Notes under the pieces: model-generated
Told to the model about the DNA's origin: nothing
What the model saw: the letters and a program-made list of their open reading frames with translations, nothing else
Database searches by the model: none
Position numbers and translations under genes: made by a program
From: an uncultured Bacilli bacterium
Lineage (GTDB): Bacteria > Bacillota_I > Bacilli_A > RFN20 > CAG-826
Assembly: GCA_944372115.1 (NCBI GenBank)
Contig: CALVYH010000009.1
Coordinates: 1 to 38,996, forward strand
Reading direction: 5' to 3'
Length of the DNA: 38,996 nt
Shown here: in pieces, positions 30,865-38,996 of the stretch
How positions within the stretch are numbered: the first letter of the stretch is position 1
Layout of the letters: the number at the start of each line of letters is the position of its first letter

Positions 30865-31704
30865 TTAAAAACTCCTCCTTCTTTTTACTCTATTTTTTGA
30901 TTTGTTTTGATAAATAGTTATACCAATAACAACAATTAATACAACAAAGAAAATAATTGTAGTTAATGCTCGTAATTCTGGTGGAATAGGGCCTTTTTTA
31001 ATTTTAGCTTGTACTAAAGTTGACAAAGTTTCAATCGCATTTTCTCCGCTAAGTAATCCAGGACCACGAGTGAAAGCAGTAATTATAAAATCATCTAAAG
31101 ATAATGTAATAGCCAATATAAATCCTGATAAAATACCAGGCAAAAGTTGAGGGATCATAACTTTTGACAAAGCTTTTTTAGGTGAGCAACCTAAATCAAG
31201 AGCAGCTTCATATAAAGAAGGATCCATTTGTTGAAGTTTTGGTTTTACATTTAAATATACAAATGGAGCACTTAAAATTACATGCCCTACTAATAACGTC
31301 CAAAAAGAAAATAAATTTTCTTTAAAAATCGTATTTCCTAAAAAAACAAACATAACAACTAAACTTAAAGCTATAACAATTTCAGGATTAACAACTGGTA
31401 GTTGATTTAAATTTTCATAAAGAGCCCTAGTTCTTTTTTTAGAATAAAATGCTCCAATCGCACCAGTAACACCTAAAAATGTTGAAACAATAGCACTAAT
31501 AAAAGCAATAATTAAAGTATTTCCTAAGGCAATCATTGTTTCTTTGGAATTAAAAAGATTAATAAATAATTCTAAAGAAAAGCCATTCCAATCACCAATA
31601 TATGTAGTATTTGTAAAAGAAAAAGCAATAAGGACAAAAATTGGAATGTAGGTAATTAATAAAACAAGGTATACAAAAGTATATTTAAAAGCTTTTTTTA
31701 CCAT
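30865..31704 (-). CDS. potC: Polyamine ABC transporter permease PotC
   Basis: A 279-residue inner permease with six membrane helices. The EAA loop reads EAALDLGCSPKKALSKVMIPQL, the docking helix for PotA. SLDDFIITAFTRGPG is typical of PotC. Its start overlaps the potB end by seven bases; the upstream gene supplies the ribosome binding site (GGAGGAAG). Confidence 0.94.
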   Translation of the reverse strand: MVKKAFKYTFVYLVLLITYIPIFVLIAFSFTNTTYIGDWNGFSLELFINLFNSKETMIALGNTLIIAFISAIVSTFLGVTGAIGAFYSKKRTRALYENLNQLPVVNPEIVIALSLVVMFVFLGNTIFKENLFSFWTLLVGHVILSAPFVYLNVKPKLQQMDPSLYEAALDLGCSPKKALSKVMIPQLLPGILSGFILAITLSLDDFIITAFTRGPGLLSGENAIETLSTLVQAKIKKGPIPPELRALTTIIFFVVLIVVIGITIYQNKSKNRVKRRRSF

Positions 31705-32495
31705 CTCGAACTTCCTCCTTCTTGATCTTTTTCAGTGTAATTTCTTGTAACAAGCATAGAAATACATACTATAGCGAGCATTATAATAGCCATAAATGAT
31801 GCGCTATTCCATTGGTTATTAGAAAAACCTAAATATATTGAATTACCAAAAAGAATAATTTTTCCTTCACTTAAAGTTTCTGGAATTACGTAAGATGACA
31901 TTGTTGGCATAAAAACCATTTGGGCTGCACTAACAACTCCTGGAATCGTTTGAGGAAAAATAGATTTTGTAAATACTTGAAATCTATTGCAACCCAAATC
32001 AGAAGCAGCTTCAATTTGAGCTTTATCAAGTTTAAGCATTGTTGAATATAAAGGTAAGATTACGAATGGAAGATAATTATAAAATAAGCCAATAAATGTA
32101 GCTATATATGGATGCTGACCACCATTTAATCCAATCCAAGTTAAAACATCTCTCGTTGCGCCAGTTCTTAAAACGAAATTAATCCACATTGGCATAACAA
32201 AAAGCATAACAACGACATAATTAAATTTAGCTTTTGAAGAAGCTAAAATATATGCGATTGGGTAACCAACAAGTAAGCAAATAATTGTATTAATTACACT
32301 AAATAATAACGATTGTATTAAAACATTTATTTTATTGGTTGAAGTGAAAAAAGCAATTAATGAATATAAAGAAAAGTTACCAGCAGAATCAGTGAACGCA
32401 TAAAAAAGAATAAATAAAATCGGAATAACAACAAAAAGGATTAAAAAAATGAAATATGGAATGCAAAGTTGCTTCCTTTGTAAACTAAATTTCAT
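31698..32495 (-). CDS. potB: Polyamine ABC transporter permease PotB
   Basis: A 265-residue permease with six helices, the heterodimer partner of PotC. The EAA loop is EAASDLGCNRFQVFTKSIFPQTIPG, and FVLRTGATRDVLTWIGLNGG between helices is typical of PotB. It overlaps potA by 11 bases; AAAGAGG lies before the ATG. Confidence 0.94.
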   Translation of the reverse strand: MKFSLQRKQLCIPYFIFLILFVVIPILFILFYAFTDSAGNFSLYSLIAFFTSTNKINVLIQSLLFSVINTIICLLVGYPIAYILASSKAKFNYVVVMLFVMPMWINFVLRTGATRDVLTWIGLNGGQHPYIATFIGLFYNYLPFVILPLYSTMLKLDKAQIEAASDLGCNRFQVFTKSIFPQTIPGVVSAAQMVFMPTMSSYVIPETLSEGKIILFGNSIYLGFSNNQWNSASFMAIIMLAIVCISMLVTRNYTEKDQEGGSSRW

Positions 32496-34155
32496 AGTTG
32501 CTTACCTCTTTTTTAAGTCTTAATTTTATGTCATTTTTATTAATATGAATTCCGACTTTATCATTTAGATTGTAAGTATATGATGAAAGACAGACAAAAT
32601 CCTCTTCATTTTCAGTTCTAACAATATATTGATAGTGATCGCCTTTATAAACGCTATCGACAATTTCGCCAACAATTTGAGAATTTTCACTTTCAATATC
32701 ATCAACAATTTCAATTTTATCTAAGCCGACTTCAGCAACAACATCTGCGTCGTTAAAGTCATATTTTTTCCCTTTTTTATCAACAATATATCCATCCTCT
32801 TCTTTCCCACCTTCGACAAGTTGAAGAATATCACAATCAAAAGGTACGTCATCAATACAAACTTGATTGTTTTTATTAATCCAAGCATCGGTATAAATAT
32901 TTGTTGTGAAATCTTTTTTCATAATTTGGATTGAATCAGGATAAATATCTAATCCGACTGTTTGGCCAACATCATATTCTTTCGTTGATTTAATCATTAC
33001 TTCATTTTTTCCAACTAGCGCAATATATTGGTAATTAACACCTTTAAAAATTTTAGTTGTTATTTTGCAATTAATCATGCCTTCATTTTCATTTTTTATA
33101 ATGATGTCTTCTGGACGAATGACAACATCAACTTTTTCATTAACTGGAAAATCATCTAAACAATCAAAATTATGGTCCAAGAATCTGACACTCATTTTTT
33201 TAATCATTGTCGCATTATAAATATTAGATTCACCAATAAAATCAGCAACAAATGCATTTTTAGGCTCATCATAAATTTCTTTTGGCTTACCTATTTGTTG
33301 AATTAGGCCATCTTTCATAACAACAACTGTATCGGACATTGTTAATGCTTCTTCTTGGTCATGTGTAACATAAATAAAAGTGATTCCAAGTTTGGTATGC
33401 ATTTCCTTTAATTCGATTTGCATATCTTTTCTCATTTTTAAATCTAAAGCACCTAATGGTTCATCTAAAAGCAAAATTTCAGGTTCGTTAACAATAGCTC
33501 TTGCAATAGCAACTCTTTGTTGTTGGCCACCAGAAAGAGTAGAAATATCACGATCTTCTAATGCCTCGAGGTCGACAATTTTTAACGCTCTTGCAACCTT
33601 TTCATCGATTTCTCTATCGCTTAATTTTTTATATTTGTATGCTTGCTCTGGTGTAGTTTTAGCTTTTTCTAATGCAAGATTATATTCATTAAGTTTTGTT
33701 TCTTTTTCTTCTTCATTTAAATGCTTATTCTTTTTAGTTAAATATATTTCTCTTTTTAAATTTTTTACCTTATTTTTATTAATTTTTAAAACAGGTTTGC
33801 CTTCTTTATCTTTTAAAGGTATAGCAATCTTTTTTAGTTTTAACCCAAAGGCGATATTATCATAAACATCCAAATGTGGGAAAAGTGCATAGCGTTGAAA
33901 AACCATGTTAATTGGTCTTTTGTTAGGTGGAAGATTAGAAATGTCTTTTCCGTTTAATAAAATTTCACCTTTAGAAGGAAATTCAAAACCAGCTATCATT
34001 CTTAAAGTTGTTGATTTTCCACAACCTGATGGTCCTAAAAATGTAACAAATTCACCTTTTCTAACATAAAAGTTAAAATTATCAACCGCTATTGTTCCAT
34101 CTTCGTATATTTTGGAAACGTTTTTAAGTTCAATAATATAGTTCTTATTATCCAT
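32485..34155 (-). CDS. potA: Polyamine ABC transporter ATPase PotA, extended form
   Basis: A 556-residue ATPase, about 180 residues longer than E. coli PotA. Walker A GPSGCGKST is at 41-49, Q-loop Gln 87, signature LSGGQ 207-211, Walker B LLLDEP ending at 233, switch His 265. Two additions stand out. First, residues about 111-182, between Q-loop and signature, are a Lys/Glu-rich insert. Second, the C-terminal regulatory part is doubled: about 341-414 and 470-549 both carry a TOBE-like unit with KGVNYQYI or KGDHYQYI. Long PotA proteins with an insert are known in mycoplasmas. The ATG follows GGGGG. First gene of the operon, with a clear promoter. Confidence 0.93.
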   Translation of the reverse strand: MDNKNYIIELKNVSKIYEDGTIAVDNFNFYVRKGEFVTFLGPSGCGKSTTLRMIAGFEFPSKGEILLNGKDISNLPPNKRPINMVFQRYALFPHLDVYDNIAFGLKLKKIAIPLKDKEGKPVLKINKNKVKNLKREIYLTKKNKHLNEEEKETKLNEYNLALEKAKTTPEQAYKYKKLSDREIDEKVARALKIVDLEALEDRDISTLSGGQQQRVAIARAIVNEPEILLLDEPLGALDLKMRKDMQIELKEMHTKLGITFIYVTHDQEEALTMSDTVVVMKDGLIQQIGKPKEIYDEPKNAFVADFIGESNIYNATMIKKMSVRFLDHNFDCLDDFPVNEKVDVVIRPEDIIIKNENEGMINCKITTKIFKGVNYQYIALVGKNEVMIKSTKEYDVGQTVGLDIYPDSIQIMKKDFTTNIYTDAWINKNNQVCIDDVPFDCDILQLVEGGKEEDGYIVDKKGKKYDFNDADVVAEVGLDKIEIVDDIESENSQIVGEIVDSVYKGDHYQYIVRTENEEDFVCLSSYTYNLNDKVGIHINKNDIKLRLKKEVSNYEI

Positions 34156-34205
34156 AAAATTAAGCCCCCTATTACCTGCCTTAAAAATTTTAAAACATTG
34201 AAAAA

Positions 34206-34234
34206 AATATAAGTGTTTTCTTTTTAAAAATCAA
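34206..34234 (-). promoter_or_regulatory. Promoter of potABCD
   Basis: TTGATT (34229-34234), 17 bases, TATATT (34206-34211). A leader of about 45 bases follows, with a strong GGGGG ribosome binding site. Confidence 0.75.
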
Positions 34235-34284
34235 TAAAATTTTTTATTTATTTTTTTATATATTTTTTTTATATCTTTTTTAAA

Positions 34285-34328
34285 AAAAATAAAAATGCGA
34301 TAAATTTGGATTTTATCGCATTTTTTTA
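34285..34328 (-). terminator. Terminator of argS-purB-purA
   Basis: AAAATGCGATAAA (34292-34304) and TTTATCGCATTTT (34312-34324) make a 13-base perfect stem with T tracts on both strands, about 70 bases after the purA stop. Confidence 0.85.
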
Positions 34329-34395
34329 GACTTTTTATTAAATAAAATTTAGCGAAAAAAATTATAAAATTTTTATGTCGTTTTTAATCTATTTT

Positions 34396-35688
34396 TTAAA
34401 AAATTTCTTCACGAATAATTGTTTGCTCTTTGGATGGCCCAACAGATATAATTACAATTTTAATTTTTAAATAATTTTCAATGAATTGGATATATTCTTT
34501 TGCTTCAATAGGTAAGTCTTCATAACGATTTAATTTAGAAATATCTACACCCTTAAATGATTTAAATGTTTTATAAATAGGTTTAGCACGATATTGCTCT
34601 TTTAATGAAGTTGGTAAAAAATCAATCTCTTTTCCATCAAGCTCATAGGAAACACAAACTTTAATTTCATCTAAGAAAGAAAAAACATCTAAGAGCATTA
34701 AAGCCCCGTATTTAAATCCATTAACGGATTGAGAATATTTTAATTGAACTAAATCTAGCCAACCAATTCTTCTAGGTCTATGAGTATTAACGCCATATTC
34801 GTGAGCTATTTCACGAATTAAATTAGCTTTTTCATCAAAAAATTCAGTTACAAATGGACCTTCGCCAACTCTTGTTGTATAAGCCTTGATAATTCCAATA
34901 CAATCATTTACATAACCAAGACCGATTCCGGAACCAGAAATTGCTCCTCCGGCATTAACTGATGAAGAAGTAACATATGGAAATGTTCCAAAATCTATAT
35001 CAAGCATTGTCCCTTGAGCGCCCTCAAAAAGAATTTTTTTATTTTCTTCTCTTAAGTTATGAATAAAAGAAACTGTTTCTTTTACGTGTGGAGCAATTAA
35101 TTCTTTAGCTTTTAAATAATCAGCAATTGTTTCTTCATAGGAAATTTTATTTCCACCGTAAAATTCAATTAATTGATTTTTTTCTTCTAGTTTATTTTTA
35201 TAAATTATTTCAAAATCGTCATCTAAAAAATCACACATGCGTAAAGATGATCTTTCAGCCTTATCAGTATAAGATGGCCCTATTCCTTTTTTAGTTGTAC
35301 CAATAAATTTATCTTTTAACTTAGCTTCCTTTAATCCATCAAGTTCTAAATCATAACTCATATCAAGCGTTGCTCTAGAAGAGATAACTAAATTATTTAA
35401 AGTATAACCAGCCGAAAGCAATTCGTGCATTTCTTTTGCTAATGATAATGGATTAATTACCATTCCATTTCCCATAATATTAATTTTATCTTCATAAAAA
35501 ATGCCACTTGGTATAGATCTTAAATGAAATTCTTTATTATTAAATTTTACAGTATGGCCAGCATTGTCACCACCTTGATAACGAACGATAACATCAGCTT
35601 TTGATGCTAAATAATTAGCTATTTTTCCTTTTCCTTCATCGCCCCATTGAGAACCAACGACGACTAAACCCTTAATTGAATTTTCCAT
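34396..35688 (-). CDS. purA: Adenylosuccinate synthetase
   Basis: A 430-residue enzyme that joins IMP and aspartate with GTP, the first step from IMP to AMP. GSQWGDEGKGK (12-22) holds the P-loop with catalytic Asp 17, and QGGDNAGHTV carries His 45. GPSYTDKAERSSLR, FEGAQGTMLDIDFGTFPYVTSS and NTHRPRRIGW complete the family motifs. Full length. The ATG follows AAAGGAG. Last gene of the argS-purB-purA run, with a hairpin between purB and purA. Confidence 0.98.
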   Translation of the reverse strand: MENSIKGLVVVGSQWGDEGKGKIANYLASKADVIVRYQGGDNAGHTVKFNNKEFHLRSIPSGIFYEDKINIMGNGMVINPLSLAKEMHELLSAGYTLNNLVISSRATLDMSYDLELDGLKEAKLKDKFIGTTKKGIGPSYTDKAERSSLRMCDFLDDDFEIIYKNKLEEKNQLIEFYGGNKISYEETIADYLKAKELIAPHVKETVSFIHNLREENKKILFEGAQGTMLDIDFGTFPYVTSSSVNAGGAISGSGIGLGYVNDCIGIIKAYTTRVGEGPFVTEFFDEKANLIREIAHEYGVNTHRPRRIGWLDLVQLKYSQSVNGFKYGALMLLDVFSFLDEIKVCVSYELDGKEIDFLPTSLKEQYRAKPIYKTFKSFKGVDISKLNRYEDLPIEAKEYIQFIENYLKIKIVIISVGPSKEQTIIREEIF

Positions 35689-35708
35689 AATTTCTCCTTT
35701 AAATGTAA

Positions 35709-35732
35709 AAATAGGTTGAAAACAACCTATTT
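35709..35732 (-). terminator. Intergenic hairpin between purB and purA
   Basis: AAATAGGTTG and CAACCTATTT, four-base loop; on the minus strand TTTTTAC follows. The stem covers the purB stop codon. It may be a partial terminator or processing site lowering purA relative to purB. Confidence 0.6.
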
Positions 35733-37028
35733 AATTCCAATAGTTTTGTAAATATTCTTTATATTCTTAAAATAATAGCCATAAGAGAATAATTCATTTA
35801 ATTCATCTTTTGATAAAAGTTTATTAAAATATGAATCTTGAATTAATAATTCTTTTAAATTAATTCCTTCGTTAATAGCTCTAAAAGCTATTTTTTGAAT
35901 GTTATCATAAACTTCTTCTCTCGAATGAGATGTATATTTATCTAAAATATAATTTAAAACTCTTCCAGAGAAAATTACACCATTATCCATTTCAATATCT
36001 TTAATCATTTTTTCTTTATCGACATCTAAATCAGTTATCACCTTATCCATTCTTCTTAGAATATAAATTAAGAGTGAAATATCATCATTTATATAGATGC
36101 GTTCATTAGACGAATGAGATATATCTCTTTCATGCCATAAGTCATTATTTTCAATAGCCATATATAATGAAGAGATAATATATCTAGCCAAACCGGCCAC
36201 ATTTTCGCTACTTATAGGATTCTTTTTATGTGGCATTGCACTACTTCCTTTTTGATTTTGATAAAAATGTTCGCCAACTTCTTTTACTTCGCTTCTAGAG
36301 AGGTGACGAATTTCAGTGGAAATCTTTGTTAATAAAGAAGCAATTGCAACCATTGAAAAGGTAAAACCCATTAAACGATCTCTTGATAGAACTTGTGTTG
36401 AACTATTTGGTCTATTTAGTCCAAGTTCCTTTGCAACAATTTCTTCAAGTTCGTAAGGTAAATTTGCAAAATTGCCTACTGTTCCACTAATTTTTGCGCA
36501 GCAAACATTATTAAGTTCATCAATGAATCTTTTTTTACAACGCATCAATTCATCATAATATGTTGCAAATTTTAAACCAAAAGACGTAATTTCAGCGTGC
36601 ATCCCATGGCTTCTACCTATGATTGGAGTATATTCGTAGGTTAAAGCCATATTTTTTAAAGTAGTTAAAAATTTGTCGATTTCTATTAAAACGAAACTAG
36701 ATGCATCTTTTATTTGTAATGAAAGAGCTGTGTCAACAACGTCAGTTGAAGTTAAATTATAATGAATCCATCTTTTTTCTTCATCTAAAAATGTAGATAA
36801 CGATCTTGTAAAAGCAATAACATCATGCTTAGTTTCTTTTTCGATTTTATTAATTAAAGAAACATCAACTTTTGCTTTTTCTTTTATTTTCAAATAATCT
36901 TCATTTGGAATAATTCCAAGTTCGACATAACCTTTAATAACAGCTATTTCAACATTTAAAAAATATTTATATCTACTCTCTAAAGAGAAGATATTTTCTA
37001 TCTCATCGATACGATACCTTTCAATCAT
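35727..37028 (-). CDS. purB: Adenylosuccinate lyase
   Basis: A 433-residue enzyme cleaving adenylosuccinate to AMP and fumarate, and SAICAR in the purine pathway. The signature loop is GSSAMPHKKNP (261-271) with the catalytic Ser; His 141 in RSHGMH and TSTDVVDTAL are also conserved. Full length. It starts three bases after argS with AAAGGAAAAG as ribosome binding site. No other de novo purine gene is near; with purA it completes IMP to AMP. Confidence 0.98.
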   Translation of the reverse strand: MIERYRIDEIENIFSLESRYKYFLNVEIAVIKGYVELGIIPNEDYLKIKEKAKVDVSLINKIEKETKHDVIAFTRSLSTFLDEEKRWIHYNLTSTDVVDTALSLQIKDASSFVLIEIDKFLTTLKNMALTYEYTPIIGRSHGMHAEITSFGLKFATYYDELMRCKKRFIDELNNVCCAKISGTVGNFANLPYELEEIVAKELGLNRPNSSTQVLSRDRLMGFTFSMVAIASLLTKISTEIRHLSRSEVKEVGEHFYQNQKGSSAMPHKKNPISSENVAGLARYIISSLYMAIENNDLWHERDISHSSNERIYINDDISLLIYILRRMDKVITDLDVDKEKMIKDIEMDNGVIFSGRVLNYILDKYTSHSREEVYDNIQKIAFRAINEGINLKELLIQDSYFNKLLSKDELNELFSYGYYFKNIKNIYKTIGIK

Positions 37029-37031
37029 AAA

Positions 37032-38672
37032 TTACATCTTTTCCTTTGCTTCAACACCTAAAAGATTTAAAGATGTTTTTAAAACAATACTTAAAGCTTT
37101 TAATAAAGATAATCTTTCACTAGTTAATTCTTTATTATTTTCATCAATAACACGATTTTCGTTATAGTAAGAGTGGAATGTTTGAGCTAATTTATAAATA
37201 TAATTACATAATTTATTAACTTCTTTACTTAAAGCAATATCTTCAACTTCTTTTGGAAAACTATCGATTAATTTAATAATCTCAATTTCTTTTTCATTAG
37301 TTAAAAGTGGATATTCATCTTTAATAATAAACGAAGAATCTTTTGATAAAATCGATGAAATTCTAGCATAAGCATATTGAATATAATAAACAGGATTATC
37401 TGCAGATTGTTTTCTAGCCAAAGATAAATCAAAATCTAAATGCGAATCGATAGGTTTTGAAATAAAGAAATAACGAGCTACATCAACACCAACATCTTCA
37501 CATAATTCTCTGATTGTAACTGCATTACCAGTTCTTTTAGACATTTTAACTTCTTCGCCATTCTCCATAAGTCTTACAATCTGAACAATTAAAACTTTTA
37601 AAGCATCAGGATTATTTCCCATAATCTTAATACCAGCTTTTAATCTTGCAATGTATCCATGATGATCAGCGCCTAAAATATCGATTAATTCATCATAACC
37701 ACGATCAAACTTGTCTTTATGATAAGCAATATCAGGGGTAAGGTATGTTAAAGAACCATCACTTTTAACTAAAACACGATCTTTATCATCGCCAAATTCA
37801 GTTGTCTTTAACCATAAAGCTCCTTCAGATTCATAACAATAAGGAGATTTCTTTAAATATTCTAAAGTCTTTTCAACCTTTAATGATGAATAAAGTTCTC
37901 TTTCGCTTTGATAATGATCAAAACTTACTCTATATAAATCTAAATCTTTTTTAATTTTATTTAACTCAAGTTCAATACCGATGTTTTTAAAATGTTCTAA
38001 TGCCTCTTCTTCACTAACATTTAACCATTTATCGCCATCTTCATCTTTAATTTTTGTTGCTAAAATTTTAACATCCTCTCCTTGATATCCAACTTTGTTT
38101 AAATCAATTGGTAAAGACAATGCTTCTTTATATCTTTCAAAAAGAGAATTTGCTAAAACATTGATTTGATTTCCAGCATCATTGACGTAATATTCTCTTA
38201 AAACATCATAATTAGCAAATTTCATTATTCTAGTTAAAGCATCGCCATATGCAGCACCTCTAGCATGACCTAAATGTAAATCTCCAGTTGGATTGGCGCT
38301 AACATATTCAACCATTATTTTTCCTTTTTTCTTTGATCCGCGACCATAATTTTCATTTTTTTCTAAAACCTTTTTAATAACGCTAGTTAAGCTACCTTGA
38401 TTTAAGAAAAAATTAATAAAACCAGGATTAACAACTTCAACTTCTTTTATTAATGAATTATTTAAAAAACCATCCTTTAAAGAATTTGCAATATTAATTG
38501 GTGAATTATGTAAAATTTTTGCAAGTCTCATTGCAATATTTGTTGAATAATCTCCATGAATCTTATCTTTTGGAATTTCAATCATTACTAAATTATCTTT
38601 ATCTTCGTAATCTAGTTTTTCTTTTAATACGTTTTTAATAATATCAATTAACTTGTTAGAAATTTCACTCAT
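37032..38672 (-). CDS. argS: Arginyl-tRNA synthetase
   Basis: A 546-residue class I synthetase charging tRNA-Arg. The N-terminal additional domain covers about 1-110. HLGH (133-136) is the HIGH motif, KMSKR (376-380) the second signature. The end is the DALR anticodon-binding domain (ending LLKALSIVLKTSLNLLGVEAKEKM in order). Full length. The ATG follows AAAGGA. First gene of the run with purB and purA; a tRNA-Arg gene lies divergently upstream. No T-box leader is visible. Confidence 0.98.
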   Translation of the reverse strand: MSEISNKLIDIIKNVLKEKLDYEDKDNLVMIEIPKDKIHGDYSTNIAMRLAKILHNSPINIANSLKDGFLNNSLIKEVEVVNPGFINFFLNQGSLTSVIKKVLEKNENYGRGSKKKGKIMVEYVSANPTGDLHLGHARGAAYGDALTRIMKFANYDVLREYYVNDAGNQINVLANSLFERYKEALSLPIDLNKVGYQGEDVKILATKIKDEDGDKWLNVSEEEALEHFKNIGIELELNKIKKDLDLYRVSFDHYQSERELYSSLKVEKTLEYLKKSPYCYESEGALWLKTTEFGDDKDRVLVKSDGSLTYLTPDIAYHKDKFDRGYDELIDILGADHHGYIARLKAGIKIMGNNPDALKVLIVQIVRLMENGEEVKMSKRTGNAVTIRELCEDVGVDVARYFFISKPIDSHLDFDLSLARKQSADNPVYYIQYAYARISSILSKDSSFIIKDEYPLLTNEKEIEIIKLIDSFPKEVEDIALSKEVNKLCNYIYKLAQTFHSYYNENRVIDENNKELTSERLSLLKALSIVLKTSLNLLGVEAKEKM

Positions 38673-38810
38673 AATAACTTTCCTTTACCAAGATAAAAAT
38701 ATATCATATTTCTAATATTAAATATATATTTAATATTAATTTTTATAACCTAAGCTATCAAAATTAGTTTGAAATTAATTTCACTTAGTGGTATTATAAT
38801 TAAGCATTTT
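38673..38810. promoter_or_regulatory. Divergent region argS / tRNA-Arg(TCT)
   Basis: Contains a perfect 26-base A/T-only palindrome at 38713-38738 on the argS side. For the tRNA, TTGAAA (38769-38774), 17 bases and TATTAT (38792-38797) are seen, followed by AATTAAGC. Confidence 0.65.
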
Positions 38811-38887
38811 GGCCTTGTAGCTCAGTTGGATAGAGCAACAGCCTTCTAAGCTGTGGGTCAGGCGTTCGAGTCGCCTCAAGGTCACCA
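38811..38887 (+). tRNA. tRNA-Arg (anticodon TCT)
   Basis: Acceptor GGCCTTG/CAAGGTC with one G-U pair, discriminator A, encoded CCA. Loop CTTCTAA closed by ACAGC/GCTGT gives TCT. Confidence 0.96.
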
Positions 38888-38899
38888 AAAATTAATATA

Positions 38900-38925
38900 G
38901 CGCGATGATTATCGCGTTTTTTTTA
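38900..38925 (+). terminator. Terminator of tRNA-Arg(TCT)
   Basis: CGCGAT, GATT loop, ATCGCG, then eight T. Confidence 0.9.
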
Positions 38926-38996
38926 CTATAAAAACAGGTAAATCTTCTATAAGGTATAATTATTATATCTTGGTAAGGTTAATCCTAAGTGCTTGG
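38926..38996 (+). other. Right edge: start of an unidentified unit
   Basis: TATAAT at 38955-38960 may be a promoter -10. The bases after it (GGTAAGG, TTAAT, CCTAAG) could fold, but too little is present to identify a gene or RNA. Confidence 0.3.

Noticed and set aside
33380-33865. 161-codon + strand frame
   Set aside because: Antisense to potA; Ser/Phe-rich shadow of the Lys/Glu codons.
38673-38810. T-box riboswitch before argS
   Set aside because: No T-box sequence or specifier stem is visible in the 138 bases; an A/T palindrome is the only structure.
1-38996. CRISPR array, insertion sequence or prophage
   Set aside because: No regularly spaced repeats, transposase, integrase or phage genes were seen on either strand.
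1-38996. Mycoplasma-type code with TGA as tryptophan
   Set aside because: All long genes read through with TGG for Trp and are free of in-frame TGA, so the standard bacterial code fits.

Overview
The window is a very AT-rich bacterial chromosome segment. Genes are tightly packed, stop codons are almost all TAA, and tRNA genes carry an encoded CCA end. Tryptophan is written TGG throughout and no recognised gene is interrupted by an in-frame TGA, so the standard bacterial code fits. Gene content (HrcA/CIRCE control, PotABCD with a long PotA, a BmrCD-like heterodimeric ABC exporter, Feo iron uptake) suggests a low-GC Bacilli lineage near the Mollicutes or Erysipelotrichia, probably uncultured and host-associated. 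That placement is inference; no rRNA gene is present to confirm it.

Layout. 1-200: end of an unidentified + strand unit with two tandem terminators. 203-4528: tRNA-Arg(ACG), a small heat-shock protein under two CIRCE-type operators, and a heterodimeric ABC exporter behind a palindromic operator. 4556-8343 (minus): a DUF308 membrane protein, then a HAD phosphatase / MFS carrier / glycerophosphodiesterase operon. 8460-13601: cysteine desulfidase-like protein, tRNA-Leu, CDF metal exporter divergent from a sirtuin, uracil phosphoribosyltransferase behind a leader hairpin, and an Fe-S aldo/keto reductase. 13880-17265: a MacB/FtsX-type exporter pair. 17314-20419: tRNAs Thr and Val, an acyltransferase plus processive glycosyltransferase pair, and a five-tRNA cluster with three CAT anticodons. 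20557-24082 (minus): DtxR-type regulator and feoA-feoA-feoB-small Cys-rich protein, with operator-like dyads. 24145-26911: an ABC-2 permease and a single ORF joining a GT8 glycosyltransferase to an ABC ATPase. 27288-29014: tRNA-Pro, tRNA-Cys and a DUF2130 coiled-coil protein. 29157-34155: potABCD. 34396-38887: argS-purB-purA, with tRNA-Arg(TCT) divergent from argS.

Two themes cut across the window. Several first genes of transcription units (964, 8460, 10795, 10864, 13880, 19787) have a -10 hexamer ending only 6-10 bases before the ATG and no proper ribosome binding site, so their mRNAs look leaderless or nearly so, whereas downstream genes and some others have strong Shine-Dalgarno sequences. 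Most tRNA promoters share one layout, about TTGATT, 17 bases, TATATT, then AATTAAGC. The most unusual coding feature is the GT8-ABC ATPase fusion with its ABC-2 permease partner.
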